Part shown: positions 34,565-43,916 of the stretch, piece by piece
Position numbering within the stretch: the stretch's first letter is position 1
Layout of the letters: every line of letters starts with the position of its first letter
From: Nocardia alni
GTDB taxonomy: Bacteria > Actinomycetota > Actinomycetes > Mycobacteriales > Mycobacteriaceae
NCBI RefSeq assembly: GCF_019038435.1
Contig: NZ_JAGPOX010000010.1
Span: 41,029-105,028, forward strand
DNA: 64,000 nucleotides
Direction of reading: 5' to 3'
The notes under the pieces: generated by a model
Told to the model about the DNA's origin: nothing
The model's input: the letters and a program-made list of their open reading frames with translations, nothing else
The model's database searches: none
Program-made: the position numbers and the translations under genes

Positions 34565-34981
34565 GCTACCCACCTTGAAGAACGGGATTCTCAATATCAA
34601 GTATGACATTACCGCTACCTGGCCACCATCCACATCGCAGGCCTGGGATCTGCACAGTTCCGGCATCGTGCAGGTACCGGGTGTCACAGCGATGTGCGCG
34701 ACCACAGTCGGATCCCCCTGCGGCGAGGGTTCCGTGAATATGTCGACGATGCTCGCGGGCGCGGCCGGCAACACGCCCGGCTCGCGAGTGCGTCTGCGCT
34801 CCCACACGGTGATCTTGTCAGGCCGTACCCTGCTGATGGTTTCGACAAACTTCGGCCTCGATTCGGGAATGTGCTGAGCTGTGGTGGTATCGGACGTCGT
34901 GAATTCGCCTGCCATGGGCGGGCGACCATGCCTCGTGGGCCGGCGGTGCGTGGGCGCTGCCCGTGCGCGAAAGTCGGTGCG
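34565..34981. other. Divergent intergenic region, no gene
   Basis: Holds the promoters of the SDR pair and the secreted protein. An imperfect dyad AATATCAA-GT-ATGACATT (34593-34610) near the SDR start is a possible operator. I see no supported CDS. Confidence 0.4.
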
Positions 34982-36169
34982 GTGAGCAGAATCGCTCAGA
35001 CGCCGGGGCGTGTGCTGCGACTGCTCGTGCCCGTCGTGATCGCGGCCGCGGTGCTCGGGCTGTTCGTGCGGTGGCCCGCGCCCGCGGATTCCGCACCCGT
35101 TGTGCTGGACGCGCGGCCCCTGGTTTGCCTGAACGAATCCCTCGAGGCATACGCGGACTCGGGTCGTGGATGGACCGGCGGGGATTCGACCTGGTCCACC
35201 GCGCTGCCCGGTGGCCGCGAGGTGTTCGCCTTCTCCGACACGTTCCTGTCACCTATCACCCCGCCGACACGGCCGCCGGATGCCGGATTCGTGCACAACT
35301 CACTGGTGGTTCGCGCCGCCGACGGCCAGTTGTCCACTATCACAGGAGGCGCCGCCGGCCATCCGGACTCACTGCTCGCCCCGTCCGACCGATCGCACTG
35401 GTACTGGCTCGGCGCGGCAACGTATCTCGATGGCGCACTGCAGATCCCAGTCACCGAATGGCGTTCGTCCGGACCGGGATCGCTCGACGTCACCTTCGTC
35501 GGATCGTCGCTGGCGCGATTCGACCCACGTGATCTGCACCGGCCGGAATCGATTACGCCACTGCCGCGTTCGCGCGGAATCCAGTGGGGACAGTGGGTGC
35601 GGCAGGAGGGGCCTTGGACATACATCTACGGCGTCGAGTCCGCCGCGAGCGGCAGATATCTGCGCGTCGCGCGCGTCACGGGAGACGATCTGCGGCAACA
35701 GTTCTCGTTCTGGACCGGCCGGGGATGGTCCGCCGCGGAGGCGGACTCCGCCCGAGTCTCCGCCGGCGTCTCCGCCGAGTTCTCGATCCAGCGCCTCCGC
35801 GCGGGAATGTACCTGCTGATCACCATGCAGGATGGGCAACTCGGTAATCGTCTCACCGCGCGGTACGGCCCAACGCCGATGGGACCGTTCGGCTCCGCGA
35901 TCACGGTGTACATCACACCGGAGGCGGGTGCGGCGGGCTCGTATCACGACTCCGAGGTGTACGCCTACAACGCGCATACGCATCCCGAATTATCCACCCC
36001 CACAAGACTTGTCGTCTCCTACAATGTCAACAGCCTGGACACCGCACCCGGTGGTGAGGTCTACCGCCGAGTGAGCCTCTACCGTCCGCGTTTCATCGCG
36101 GTCGAACTCGGCGACGAGGTCGGCGCCCATACGCAATCCGGCGCTTCCCCGCGCGCGCTCTGTCCGTGA
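34982..36169 (+). CDS. Secreted or anchored DUF5005/DUF4185-like beta-propeller protein
   Basis: 395 residues. A basic N-terminus then one hydrophobic segment (LLVPVVIAAAVLGLFV) acts as signal peptide or anchor. The rest is a beta-propeller of the DUF5005/DUF4185 type (GGDSTWSTALPGGREVFAFSDTFL, FVHNSLVV, WYWLGAATYL, YHDSEVYAYNA). Such proteins resemble GH43-type folds but their chemistry is unsettled. GTG start. Stand-alone. Activity on cell-wall or extracellular glycan is inference. Confidence 0.75.
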   Translation: MSRIAQTPGRVLRLLVPVVIAAAVLGLFVRWPAPADSAPVVLDARPLVCLNESLEAYADSGRGWTGGDSTWSTALPGGREVFAFSDTFLSPITPPTRPPDAGFVHNSLVVRAADGQLSTITGGAAGHPDSLLAPSDRSHWYWLGAATYLDGALQIPVTEWRSSGPGSLDVTFVGSSLARFDPRDLHRPESITPLPRSRGIQWGQWVRQEGPWTYIYGVESAASGRYLRVARVTGDDLRQQFSFWTGRGWSAAEADSARVSAGVSAEFSIQRLRAGMYLLITMQDGQLGNRLTARYGPTPMGPFGSAITVYITPEAGAAGSYHDSEVYAYNAHTHPELSTPTRLVVSYNVNSLDTAPGGEVYRRVSLYRPRFIAVELGDEVGAHTQSGASPRALCP

Positions 36170-36550
36170 GGGACGTGTGCCGTCCTGGCTCGATCGTCTT
36201 CACGTCGAAGGGCTTCGAGAAGCTCGCTCGGCCTGGCGTTCCCCGCAGTGCGGGCGATGGCTTCCGTGTCGACGAGTTCGGATCCTTACGTGCCTGGTCG
36301 AGCCGGATGGTGCGCAGCAACTCGGCTGGGGTGCTGAACGTTCCTATTAGCGCGTTGTATCTGCGTGGGGTGGAGTATTCCGGTGCCCGGTGCCCGGTGC
36401 CCGGTGCCCGGTGCCCGGTGCCCGGTGGCACGTGGCCGTCGGCATCGCGTGGCCCAGCTGCGGATAGTGTCCGCCGGGATCGTGGCGATGGCATCGGACC
36501 TGTGCCGACAACTTCCGAAGAAGCCGTAACCCGCTGCGGTATCTGTTGGT
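36170..36550. other. 381-bp gap with a 7-bp tandem repeat, no gene
   Basis: No credible CDS. The visible feature is the CCCGGTG array at 36381-36427. Reading frames through the gap match no family I know. Confidence 0.5.
36381..36427 (+). repeat. Short tandem repeat (CCCGGTG)n, about 6.7 copies
   Basis: Seven-base unit repeated without interruption over 47 bp in a gene-free region, 123 bp before the DUF6529 gene. It has the form of a variable-number repeat. Confidence 0.9.
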
Positions 36551-37126
36551 ATGAAGCCGTCCACATCGGGCACGGCAGCCGCCGTGCCGAATACAGCTGT
36601 TCGCCAGTGGATCGCGGTGGCAGTGCTGCTGATCGGCACCGTGATCGCAGTGACCCTCGGCCTGCTCGGCGCCCACTTCGGCCCCGTCCCCCGACCGCTG
36701 CCCACATGGGGATTCTCCTCGCCGCAAACCTTCAAGGCATATCTGAGCAGCCTGGTGCTCGTCCTACTCATCGCCCAATTGCTCACGGCCGTATGGATTT
36801 ACCGGTGGGGTGCGGGTCAATGGGTCCACCGGTACCACCGCATTGTCGGTGCGCTCACCTTCACTGCGAGCCTGCCAGTCGGCTACTACTGCCTCTACAG
36901 CTTCGGCTTCCACCTCGACGCCGGTATCCCACCACGCATCCTGATCCACTCGATCGCCGGCACCGCCTTCTACGGCGCATTCGCTGCCAAAATGCTGGCA
37001 TTGAGATTGCGCCACACGCCCGCCTGGCTGGTCCCGGTACTGGGTGGACTCGTCTTCGGGCTGTTCGTATTCGCTTGGACATCCGCAGCGCTGTGGTGGT
37101 TCCACACAGTGGGATTCGCCCACTAA
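36551..37126 (+). CDS. DUF6529 family membrane protein
   Basis: 191 residues with four predicted membrane helices (AVAVLLIGTVIAVTLGLLG, SLVLVLLIAQLLTAVWIY, HRIVGALTFTASLPVGYYC, VPVLGGLVFGLFVFAW) and His residues (WVHRYHRIVG; LIHSIAG) spaced as in cytochrome-b561-like proteins; remembered as DUF6529. Heme binding is a possibility, not shown. No close partner gene. Followed by a strong terminator. Confidence 0.8.
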   Translation: MKPSTSGTAAAVPNTAVRQWIAVAVLLIGTVIAVTLGLLGAHFGPVPRPLPTWGFSSPQTFKAYLSSLVLVLLIAQLLTAVWIYRWGAGQWVHRYHRIVGALTFTASLPVGYYCLYSFGFHLDAGIPPRILIHSIAGTAFYGAFAAKMLALRLRHTPAWLVPVLGGLVFGLFVFAWTSAALWWFHTVGFAH

Positions 37127-37239
37127 CCGGATCGGTTGTACCGCCACGGTGCCGCGACCGCGCGCCTCCGTGAGGACTATGACAATGGAAATATGCGCAC
37201 TGGAATATGTCTATCTGAGAGTCCAGTGCGGGCCGCGCG

Positions 37240-37265
37240 TGACAGCCTTCGTCCGAAGGCTGTCA
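37240..37265. terminator. Perfect 12-bp stem terminator
   Basis: TGACAGCCTTCG-TC-CGAAGGCTGTCA between convergent genes. A second inverted repeat, CGCACTGGA/TCCAGTGCG, lies just before it (37196-37230). Confidence 0.75.
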
Positions 37266-37279
37266 GCTCGCTGGACGGT

Positions 37280-38161
37280 TCAGATGAAGTAATGGCCCTG
37301 CTCGATGTCCTCGATGAGGCCGGGGTGGGTGGGTTTCCAGTTCAGGAGGTCCTGGGTGATGAGGCTGGAGGCGGGCATGTCGGTGCTGAGCAGGTGCGTG
37401 AACATGCCGGCGAATTCCGTGGCGGGCAGAGACTTGGTCGGTAGGTTCAGGTGGCGGCCGATGGTTTCGGCGATGTCGCGGACGGGGATGCCCTCCTCGC
37501 CGACGGCGTTGAGCACCGAGCCTGCGGGCGCCTGTTCGACGGCCAGCCGGTAGAGAACCGCGGCATCCTCGACGTGGACGGCGGGCCAGCGGCTGGTCCC
37601 GTCGCCGATGTAGCCGGAGACGCCCTTGGCCCGGGCCATGGCGATCAGTTGGGGGATGAATCCGTGACGTTCTCCCTCGCCGTGCACCGAGCGGGGGAGC
37701 ATGACCAGGCAGGAGCGAATGCCTTTGTCCGCGGCGGCCAGTGCGCTTCGCATGTTGGTGATGCGGGCCGCGATGGGTCCGGCGGGGATGAGTTCGTCGC
37801 GTTCGGTCGCGGGTCGCCCGGGCCGCACGAGCGTTCCGCCGGAGACCACGAGGGGCTTACCGGAGTCGGCGAGGCTGCTGGTGAATGTCTCGATGGCCGC
37901 GGCGTCGGTTCGTGTCGCGGCCTCGCTGGTGCTGGGTACGACGAAGGCCAGGTGGATGACGCCGTCGCTGTCGAGGGCCCCGGCTCGCAGTACGTCGATG
38001 TCGTCGAGGTCGCCGCGCAACACCTCGGCGCCCATGTCGGCGACCGCCGCGGCGGAGGCGTCCGAGCGGGCCAGACCGATGACTTGGTGGCCGGCGCCGA
38101 TGAGTTCGGGGACGAGGGCCGAGCCGATCCAGCCGGAAGCGCCGGTGACGAATATGCGCAT
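37280..38161 (-). CDS. NAD-dependent epimerase/reductase (extended SDR)
   Basis: 293 residues, GASGWIGSALVPEL at the N-terminus, DLDD after beta-3, and an atypical extended SDR fold with C-terminal substrate domain (GDGTSRWPAVHVEDAAVLYRLA). The usual YxxxK is not obvious; RSALAAADKG occupies that region. Start MRIFVTGASG. Divergent from a TetR gene, with three matching operators between them, so repressed by it in all likelihood. Substrate unknown. Confidence 0.87.
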   Translation of the reverse strand: MRIFVTGASGWIGSALVPELIGAGHQVIGLARSDASAAAVADMGAEVLRGDLDDIDVLRAGALDSDGVIHLAFVVPSTSEAATRTDAAAIETFTSSLADSGKPLVVSGGTLVRPGRPATERDELIPAGPIAARITNMRSALAAADKGIRSCLVMLPRSVHGEGERHGFIPQLIAMARAKGVSGYIGDGTSRWPAVHVEDAAVLYRLAVEQAPAGSVLNAVGEEGIPVRDIAETIGRHLNLPTKSLPATEFAGMFTHLLSTDMPASSLITQDLLNWKPTHPGLIEDIEQGHYFI

Positions 38162-38199
38162 GGAAGGTCTCCTTGATGCGAGTCTGCGTCCGGAACGCT

Positions 38200-38282
38200 G
38201 ATGCGATCCAGTCGCATCAATCATAACCTGTTGATGCGATCCAGTCGCATCGATGTCCGTAGTGATGCGATCCGGTCGCGTC
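38200..38282. promoter_or_regulatory. Three tandem TetR operators
   Basis: GATGCGA-N5-TCGCATC at 38200-38218 and 38233-38251 (both perfect) and 38264-38282 (one mismatch, TCGCGTC). Spacings are 33 and 31 bp, about three helical turns. They fill the divergent promoter between the epimerase-like gene and the TetR gene. A degenerate fourth half-like site lies at about 38174. Confidence 0.85.
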
Positions 38283-38297
38283 GCCTAGGATGTGACC

Positions 38298-38891
38298 GTG
38301 AGCAGATGGGCGCCGGACGCGCGTGAGCGGCTGGAGACCGCCGCGCTCGACCTGTTCGTGGAGAACGGGTACGAGGCGACGACGGTCGTCCAGATCGCGG
38401 ATCGCGCCGGGCTGAACCGCGCCACGTTCTTCCGGCACTTCGCCGATAAGAGGGAGGTCCTGTTCGGCGGTGAAGACGTCTTGGCCGGACTGTTCTCCGA
38501 GGCAATCCGTGCCGCTCCCGCGGAGGCGACGCTCATCGAATGCCTCACGGCCGCGTTCTCGGACGCCGATGAGGCGATGACGCCGCAACAGCGGGCCAAG
38601 GCCGCCCAGCGCGTGCTGGTGGTCGCGGGGAACACCGAAGTTCAGGAGCGCGGACTGCTCAAGCATGCCCGGATCGCCGGCTCGATCGGCGCGGCCCTGC
38701 GCGAACGGGGTATCGACGAGCTGACCGCCCGGCTGGGGGCGGAAGTCGGGATGCTCGCCTTCAGGATCGCCGTCGAGCGCTGGATGAAGCCGGACGACGA
38801 CGAACCGTTCGCGTTCCACGCCACAGCGGCTCTGAGTGAGTTGCAGGCGCGCGTCGCCGGGCTCGGCTCCCGGTCCCACCTGTCGGCCTGA
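38298..38891 (+). CDS. TetR family transcriptional regulator
   Basis: 197 residues, HTH at ~28-50 (TTVVQIADRAGLNRATFFRHF). The GTG at 38298 is 7 bp after AGGA; the GTG at 38292 is too close to it. Directly downstream of a triple operator, so autoregulated and controlling the divergent epimerase-like gene. Confidence 0.9.
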   Translation: MSRWAPDARERLETAALDLFVENGYEATTVVQIADRAGLNRATFFRHFADKREVLFGGEDVLAGLFSEAIRAAPAEATLIECLTAAFSDADEAMTPQQRAKAAQRVLVVAGNTEVQERGLLKHARIAGSIGAALRERGIDELTARLGAEVGMLAFRIAVERWMKPDDDEPFAFHATAALSELQARVAGLGSRSHLSA

Positions 38892-39108
38892 CTGCCCCGA
38901 ACGACCTTCCGTGTCACCGTCATTGGAGTGTGGCTTCGCCGGCCAACGCGATCCGGCGCCCACGAAACTCGTCAGGCGGACGGGATGATGGCCGGACACC
39001 GCTGTGGTTCCGGCCGATCCGGGCTCTGCGGGAATATCTCGCCCCCGGAATCTGGACTACCGACCGAGTCCGTCCGTCATGATGGGCAGCGGAATTGAAA
39101 GGCGCGCT

Positions 39109-39774
39109 ATGAAATTGATGTACGCCCTCTGGGGTTCGAGCCTGGACACGACGCTGCACCGGCCGACGCTGCACCGCGAACTCGCCGCGGCCGGGGCGAC
39201 GACACTCCAGGTCAACGTCGCCGACACCGACGTCGCCCCGGCCACCACGCGTATCAACAGCTACCCGGAGCCGGTGAAGGCGATAGTCAGCGTGTGGTGC
39301 GACGACTACGCCGCGATCACACCGTTGTTGACCGCGATCAGCGAGGAGCACACCGGCTGGATGGTCGACGAGCGAATACCGCTGACCGCCCCGGATACAC
39401 CGAGCGGCCGACGTTATGACGCCCTGGCGAATATCGCGCTGCTGCGGATCCCGGACGACATGAGCAGGCAGGAATGGCTGGAGCGCTGGCACGACCACCA
39501 CACCGCTGTCGCGATCGAAACCCAGGCCACGTTCGGCTACGTTCAGAACGCGGTCCTCGAACAGATCACCCCCGGCCGTTCGGTCGACGGCCTGGTCGAG
39601 GAACTGTTCCCGATGGCCGCTATGACCGACCCCCACGCCTTCTGGGGCAGTGGTGGCGACGACGCGGAACTACACTCCCGCGCCACTCGAATGCTGCACA
39701 GCATCGCCACTTTCGGCGCGGACCGCAATCTCGATGTCATCCCGACGAGTCGCTACCGCTACGACTTGTCCTGA
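39109..39774 (+). CDS. EthD-like dimeric alpha/beta-barrel protein
   Basis: 221 residues formed by two ferredoxin-like halves. The second half contains the EthD-type block MSRQEWLERWHDHHTAVAIE. EthD-like proteins act beside cytochrome P450s or in polyketide and steroid breakdown, but the chemistry is often unknown. ATG at 39109 with GAAAGG before it. No partner enzyme adjacent. Confidence 0.82.
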   Translation: MKLMYALWGSSLDTTLHRPTLHRELAAAGATTLQVNVADTDVAPATTRINSYPEPVKAIVSVWCDDYAAITPLLTAISEEHTGWMVDERIPLTAPDTPSGRRYDALANIALLRIPDDMSRQEWLERWHDHHTAVAIETQATFGYVQNAVLEQITPGRSVDGLVEELFPMAAMTDPHAFWGSGGDDAELHSRATRMLHSIATFGADRNLDVIPTSRYRYDLS

Positions 39775-39883
39775 CGCTGACCGGGATCGGTTGCGGTGGA
39801 ACATGTTTCCACACCTCCCGGCACTCTGTCGCCGAGGACGTGACGGCCATACGGCGACTCCGGCCGCGCAACGGGCCGTCGGT

Positions 39884-40744
39884 TCATTCGAGTCCCTCGA
39901 GCACCTGTTCGACGGTGAGATCACGGGAAATCCGCTCCGGATCGGTATGCCCGAATTCGGTGCCGGCCGCGCGCGCGTAGGCGGCGGCGATGCCCTCGAA
40001 CATCTCCGGCGGAAGTCCCGCGTCGCCCTGGGTGCGCGCGATCTCGCGCATCTCGCCGACGAAGCGATCCGATTTCGTCGCTGCCAGGGCTATATCGGTG
40101 TGCCAGTTCGGCACTCGCTCCGGCCAGATGTGTGCGACGTCGGCGAGAAACTCCTCGACGACGCCGTGGGTGCGGGCGGTGAGCATCGCCTGCATGATCA
40201 AGGCGTTGGTGCCCTTGTACATCGAGGCCGTGCACATCTTCAGCGCCGACGCCCGCCCGGCCGGGCCCGGGAGTTCGAACACCTCGGCCCACGGGCTCGC
40301 CAGTGCGGCCAACTGGTTCGCGCGCGGCCCGCTCAGATAGATCCGGGTCGCCGAGCGGCCGGGGCGCGGGGGAGGGCCGGAGATCGAGCCGTCCACCAGG
40401 TCCAGGCCCGCGGTCTTCAGCGCGGTCGCGATACCGTCGACCGTGGTGGGCGCGATGGCGTTGAGGTCGATCACCAGCGGTGTGGTTCCGGCCCGATTCG
40501 CCGCTGCGGCAATGGTGTTCGCGACGGCGGTGGCGTCGGTGGGCGGTACGACACTGACGACGATATCGGCCGCGGTCACCGCCTCGAGAGTCGCGACCGT
40601 GTCGATTCCCGCCTGCGACACCAGCTCTCGGGTTCGGTCGCTGCGATCCACCACGCACGTCAGCACTTCCGCGCCCCCGGCCCGCCAATTCGCGCCGAGC
40701 GCACTGCCCATGGCGCCCGCGCCGATCAGTCCGATGCTGACCAT
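39884..40744 (-). CDS. NAD(P)-dependent oxidoreductase, beta-hydroxyacid dehydrogenase-like (DUF1932 C-terminus)
   Basis: 286 residues. Rossmann motif GLIGAGAMGSALG at the N-terminus, SGPPPRPGR in the substrate-loop region, catalytic-helix Lys in ALKMCTASMYKG, and a C-terminal helical DUF1932-type domain. It probably oxidises or reduces a 3-hydroxy acid or imine. It lies downstream of a truncated HTH regulator on the same strand (gap 43 bp). Confidence 0.87.
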   Translation of the reverse strand: MVSIGLIGAGAMGSALGANWRAGGAEVLTCVVDRSDRTRELVSQAGIDTVATLEAVTAADIVVSVVPPTDATAVANTIAAAANRAGTTPLVIDLNAIAPTTVDGIATALKTAGLDLVDGSISGPPPRPGRSATRIYLSGPRANQLAALASPWAEVFELPGPAGRASALKMCTASMYKGTNALIMQAMLTARTHGVVEEFLADVAHIWPERVPNWHTDIALAATKSDRFVGEMREIARTQGDAGLPPEMFEGIAAAYARAAGTEFGHTDPERISRDLTVEQVLEGLE

Positions 40745-40787
40745 GATGTGCCCGCCTTTCCCTCCGCGTGAGCCCTCCTACCGCACG

Positions 40788-41573
40788 TCAATGCGCTGGG
40801 CGGAAGCCACTGTCGATGTACCGACAGCCTGCCACGGCGATGATGTACGCGGTGCGGCCAACCGACCGGGCTGACTCCGGACGCTGGAAGGACCGCTGGT
40901 CATAGCCCTGGAGCAGACGTACCTTCGCCCAGTCGCCGTCGTCCACCGGGACGTGGGTGATCAACTTGATCTCCGAACGCTCGCCGAGCCACAGTTGCGT
41001 GTAGTCCAGTTTCAGCACGCCGACCTCGGGGTGCAGGTAATGCTTCGTGAAGTTCTCCGGCGCCCGCACGTCGTGCTGGTCCCACAGCCGCTCGAAGTCC
41101 GGCGACTGTTGCCGCAGCCTCGAAACCAGGCTCTTCCAGCTCGGCTCGGCGGTGTGTGCTCCCATTCCCGCCCGAAATCGGCCGACCAGGCGCGAGGCGG
41201 CGCCTTCCCAGCCCAAGATGGTCGCCCGCCACCTCGGCGAAGTGAGCATCAGCAGCAACCAGTTGCGATCCTCGAACGGCAGTTGGTCCAGTCCACCGAC
41301 CATCCGGTCGTAGGTGCGGTTGTAGGCGAGCAGGTCGAACCGAGCGTTGATCACGGTGGCCGGGATCGGCTCCAGGTGACGCAGCATCACCAGCACGGCG
41401 GCCGGGACGGCCTCGTAGTCGCGGTTCATCGGCGGTTCGGGGTGCCCGGCCAGCGTGTAGAGGTGGATCCGCTCGAAGGGGTCCAGCCGCAGCGTGCTCG
41501 CGATCGCGGCGAGAACCTGCTCGGACATGTTGACCCTGGCCTGCTCGGGCCACGTGTACCAGGTCACGCCCAC
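40788..41573 (-). CDS. MmyB-type ligand-binding regulator lacking the N-terminal HTH half
   Basis: 261 residues starting GVTWYTWPEQARVNMSEQVLAAIASTLRLDPFER, which in full-length relatives is the second half of the XRE HTH, preceded by ~50 residues ending in LRREEVALLAG. Here an in-frame TAG lies five codons before the GTG start, so the first HTH helices are missing. The MmyB-like domain (AVPAAVLVMLRHLEPIPATVINARFDLL...) is intact. It may be a broken regulator or use its ligand domain alone. ACTAATTAGT, a perfect palindrome at 41585-41594, lies just upstream. Confidence 0.75.
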   Translation of the reverse strand: MGVTWYTWPEQARVNMSEQVLAAIASTLRLDPFERIHLYTLAGHPEPPMNRDYEAVPAAVLVMLRHLEPIPATVINARFDLLAYNRTYDRMVGGLDQLPFEDRNWLLLMLTSPRWRATILGWEGAASRLVGRFRAGMGAHTAEPSWKSLVSRLRQQSPDFERLWDQHDVRAPENFTKHYLHPEVGVLKLDYTQLWLGERSEIKLITHVPVDDGDWAKVRLLQGYDQRSFQRPESARSVGRTAYIIAVAGCRYIDSGFRPAH

Positions 41574-41721
41574 CCCGTTCGGATACTAATTAGTTGATAC
41601 CAGCTGACCTGGGGAAACGTAGGCAGCCCCGACGTGACGGGCAATTCAAGCCCGGACAGCGCGGCTGTTGCCGGGCATCGACAGGGTGCCGTCGATCGGA
41701 CCGCATGACAGAATGCCGGGT

Positions 41722-42438
41722 ATGAGTGCGGCGTACGCGGGTCTGGTCGTTTGGGACGTTGACGGCACTTTGATTCCGGCCGACTTACGTTGGCTCCGAA
41801 GGGCTATCGCCCGCACGTACGGTCTCGGGGACGAATCCATCGTCTTCCCGAAGGCCCGCGTGCATGGCTACACCGATGAGTTGATCGTGGTGGATACGGC
41901 TATCGCTTCGGGCGTTCGACCGGAGGTTGCCGAGGGCGGCGTCGGACGGTTTCACGAGGTGCTGGCCGAGGTCATGTCCGAGGGGGAACAGGAACTTGCC
42001 CGGGATCAGCCCGCGTATCCCGGTGCGCTCGATTCCATTGCCTCCCTGCACAAGCACGGGTTCGTACAGACGGTTCTGACCGGAAATCTGCGCGTCGCGG
42101 CTGAGGTCAAGCTGCGTGTTTCGGGCCTGGACCAGCATCTAGACCTGGATATCGGTGCATACGGGGACGATGCGCGGGACCGGTTCGAGCTTCCTGCCGT
42201 AGTTACCGAGCGGTTCACCACCCGGTACGGGACCGCGCTGGATGCGGGCCGGACGGTTGTCATCGGCGATGCGCCGAACGATATCGCGTGTGCTCGTCAC
42301 GCGGGATTTCATATCATCGCGGTCGCGCACCGCATACCCGGTAACGAGCTGGAACAACATTCTCCCGATGTGGTCTTGGAGCGTCTGGAATCGGAAGCGG
42401 TGGTCTCGGCGGTCGCTTCATTGACGGGTAGCAGTTAG
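41722..42438 (+). CDS. HAD family phosphatase
   Basis: 238 residues. Motif I DVDGTL near residue 10, motif II TGN (VLTGNL), late Lys, and motif IV GDAPND. The cap domain lies between motifs I and II. Likely acts on a phosphorylated small molecule such as a sugar phosphate or nucleotide. The stop overlaps the stop of the convergent XRE/TPR regulator by 4 bp. It borders the radical-SAM cassette and may belong to it. Confidence 0.88.
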   Translation: MSAAYAGLVVWDVDGTLIPADLRWLRRAIARTYGLGDESIVFPKARVHGYTDELIVVDTAIASGVRPEVAEGGVGRFHEVLAEVMSEGEQELARDQPAYPGALDSIASLHKHGFVQTVLTGNLRVAAEVKLRVSGLDQHLDLDIGAYGDDARDRFELPAVVTERFTTRYGTALDAGRTVVIGDAPNDIACARHAGFHIIAVAHRIPGNELEQHSPDVVLERLESEAVVSAVASLTGSS

Positions 42439-43916
42439 GAGGGCTGGAGCGCCTCGATTCTTCCTCTCAGTTCTCTGACTGGTTTTTCCGTGTGCCACGG
42501 TTTCAGTCGATCGAATGCGAGTTGTGCGCGTTCTGTCCCTCGCGAGTTTCCCATTGTGACCAGGTTTTCGTAAGCGTCTCCAAGTATTCGGCAGCCCTCT
42601 TCGAGTTCGCCGCCCAGCACGTGAGCGCTAGCAAGGTCGACTCGCGCCGCTAGGGCTACATTCTCATTGTCGGCATCGGTCGCGCGGATAGCTTGATTCA
42701 ATGCCGATATCGCTTTTGAGGGCTCTTTGAGGAACAACCAGCAGGTGCCTTCATAAACGAGGAGTCGTGTCTGATTCCAGTCACTGAAAAGGCCGGTCTG
42801 GTCGGGTTCTGCAATCTCATCGACGGCGCGGCGGGCGCGGGCCAATGCCTCCCGGCATTCTTGGGCCAGCTCCAAGACGGCGAAGGCTTGCGCCTGCTCC
42901 GCCGCGATCCGGGCCTGCGCGGAGGGAGGTAGAACGTCGGCGACGGCGGCAGCTTCCCCGAGCAGCCGGAGGCCGTCTACGATATCGCCATCCGAACCGA
43001 TCAGCGTGGCGGCATCCGAGCGGAGATTGCTTTCGAATATCCTTGCTATTCCACCGAGTGCCGGATCTTTGATGTCGTCCGCGAGGCGCCTTGCGAATGC
43101 GCAGCTTGCCAGCGCCATCGGACGGTCTCCTACTGCACTCCACAGGCGGCTCGCCACGATCGAGGTTTCGCCGAGTAGAAAGCCAATCTGATTCTTTACG
43201 TGCCCGTCGACGGCGCTTCGAAACAAGGTGGCTACCGAGTCTCGGTGCGCTGAGATGAGAGTCAATAACGCATCGGGTGCAATGCTTTGCCTTTGACCGG
43301 CAAGCAACCGGGTTACGGCTGTAAAGCTATTGACGGTACGCTCGGTCACCCGCCGGGATCGAATGATGGACTCGATAGGGTCGGCATTACGGATAAGGTC
43401 AGGGTCTAATGCGCTGGCTGCCGCGACTGCAATTCCTTGCGTGAGGAGTGTGCGACGGTCTATCACAGAATTATCCCCATCATCCTCGGGTTTATCAGTG
43501 GTGTCGGCAAGAGCGCCGACCGTGACGCCAACGACACGCGGGTCGAGGGGCAGCGAGACGACTCGGCCGTTGACGATGATCGGCAGCATCACGGTCGCGT
43601 GGTTGGTTGCGTGCTGCGGTGCGGTCGCGCCGCTGTGCTTTCGTGCCGCTTGTTGCTCGTCACGGGCTCGTGCACGCATTGCGACCAGGGCTCCGTCTGC
43701 ACCCAGTGCGGCGTCCAGAGTGGCCACAAGCTCCTGTGAGGGCAGGATGGCGTCCTGGCTCTCGGCCATGCCGACGTACTGGCGGGTGTAGCGAATCTTC
43801 GCGGCAAGCTGGCGCTGGGTGAGGCCCGCGTCGTGCCTGCGACGCTTGATTTCGCGCGCCAACTGGTCGGCGACCGTTTCTGGGTGCGGTTCGTGTCCGG
43901 TGGCCGGGTTGTTCAT
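42435..43916 (-). CDS. XRE regulator with TPR-like C-terminal region
   Basis: 493 residues. XRE HTH at ~18-70 (LTQRQLAAKIRYTRQYVGMAE), a linker (~90-180), then helical TPR-like repeats (~190-480; AKAISALNQAIRATDADNE style). This is the large actinobacterial XRE/TPR signalling type. Codon bias is weaker and GC lower than in neighbours. Divergent from the radical SAM operon by 157 bp; that gap contains TGGCAA...TTGCCA arms (43962-43990) that may be its operator. Probably controls the cassette. Confidence 0.85.
   Translation of the reverse strand: MNNPATGHEPHPETVADQLAREIKRRRHDAGLTQRQLAAKIRYTRQYVGMAESQDAILPSQELVATLDAALGADGALVAMRARARDEQQAARKHSGATAPQHATNHATVMLPIIVNGRVVSLPLDPRVVGVTVGALADTTDKPEDDGDNSVIDRRTLLTQGIAVAAASALDPDLIRNADPIESIIRSRRVTERTVNSFTAVTRLLAGQRQSIAPDALLTLISAHRDSVATLFRSAVDGHVKNQIGFLLGETSIVASRLWSAVGDRPMALASCAFARRLADDIKDPALGGIARIFESNLRSDAATLIGSDGDIVDGLRLLGEAAAVADVLPPSAQARIAAEQAQAFAVLELAQECREALARARRAVDEIAEPDQTGLFSDWNQTRLLVYEGTCWLFLKEPSKAISALNQAIRATDADNENVALAARVDLASAHVLGGELEEGCRILGDAYENLVTMGNSRGTERAQLAFDRLKPWHTEKPVRELRGRIEALQPS

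Noticed and set aside
32954..34606. 550-codon + strand open frame
   Set aside because: Antisense to two well-supported SDR genes.
34694..34981. N-terminal extension of the secreted DUF5005-like protein
   Set aside because: The frame is open, but a signal-type segment begins right after the GTG at 34982 and the upstream residues are Arg/Gly-rich shadow sequence.
36381..36427. CRISPR array
   Set aside because: Simple 7-bp tandem units without spacers; no cas genes.
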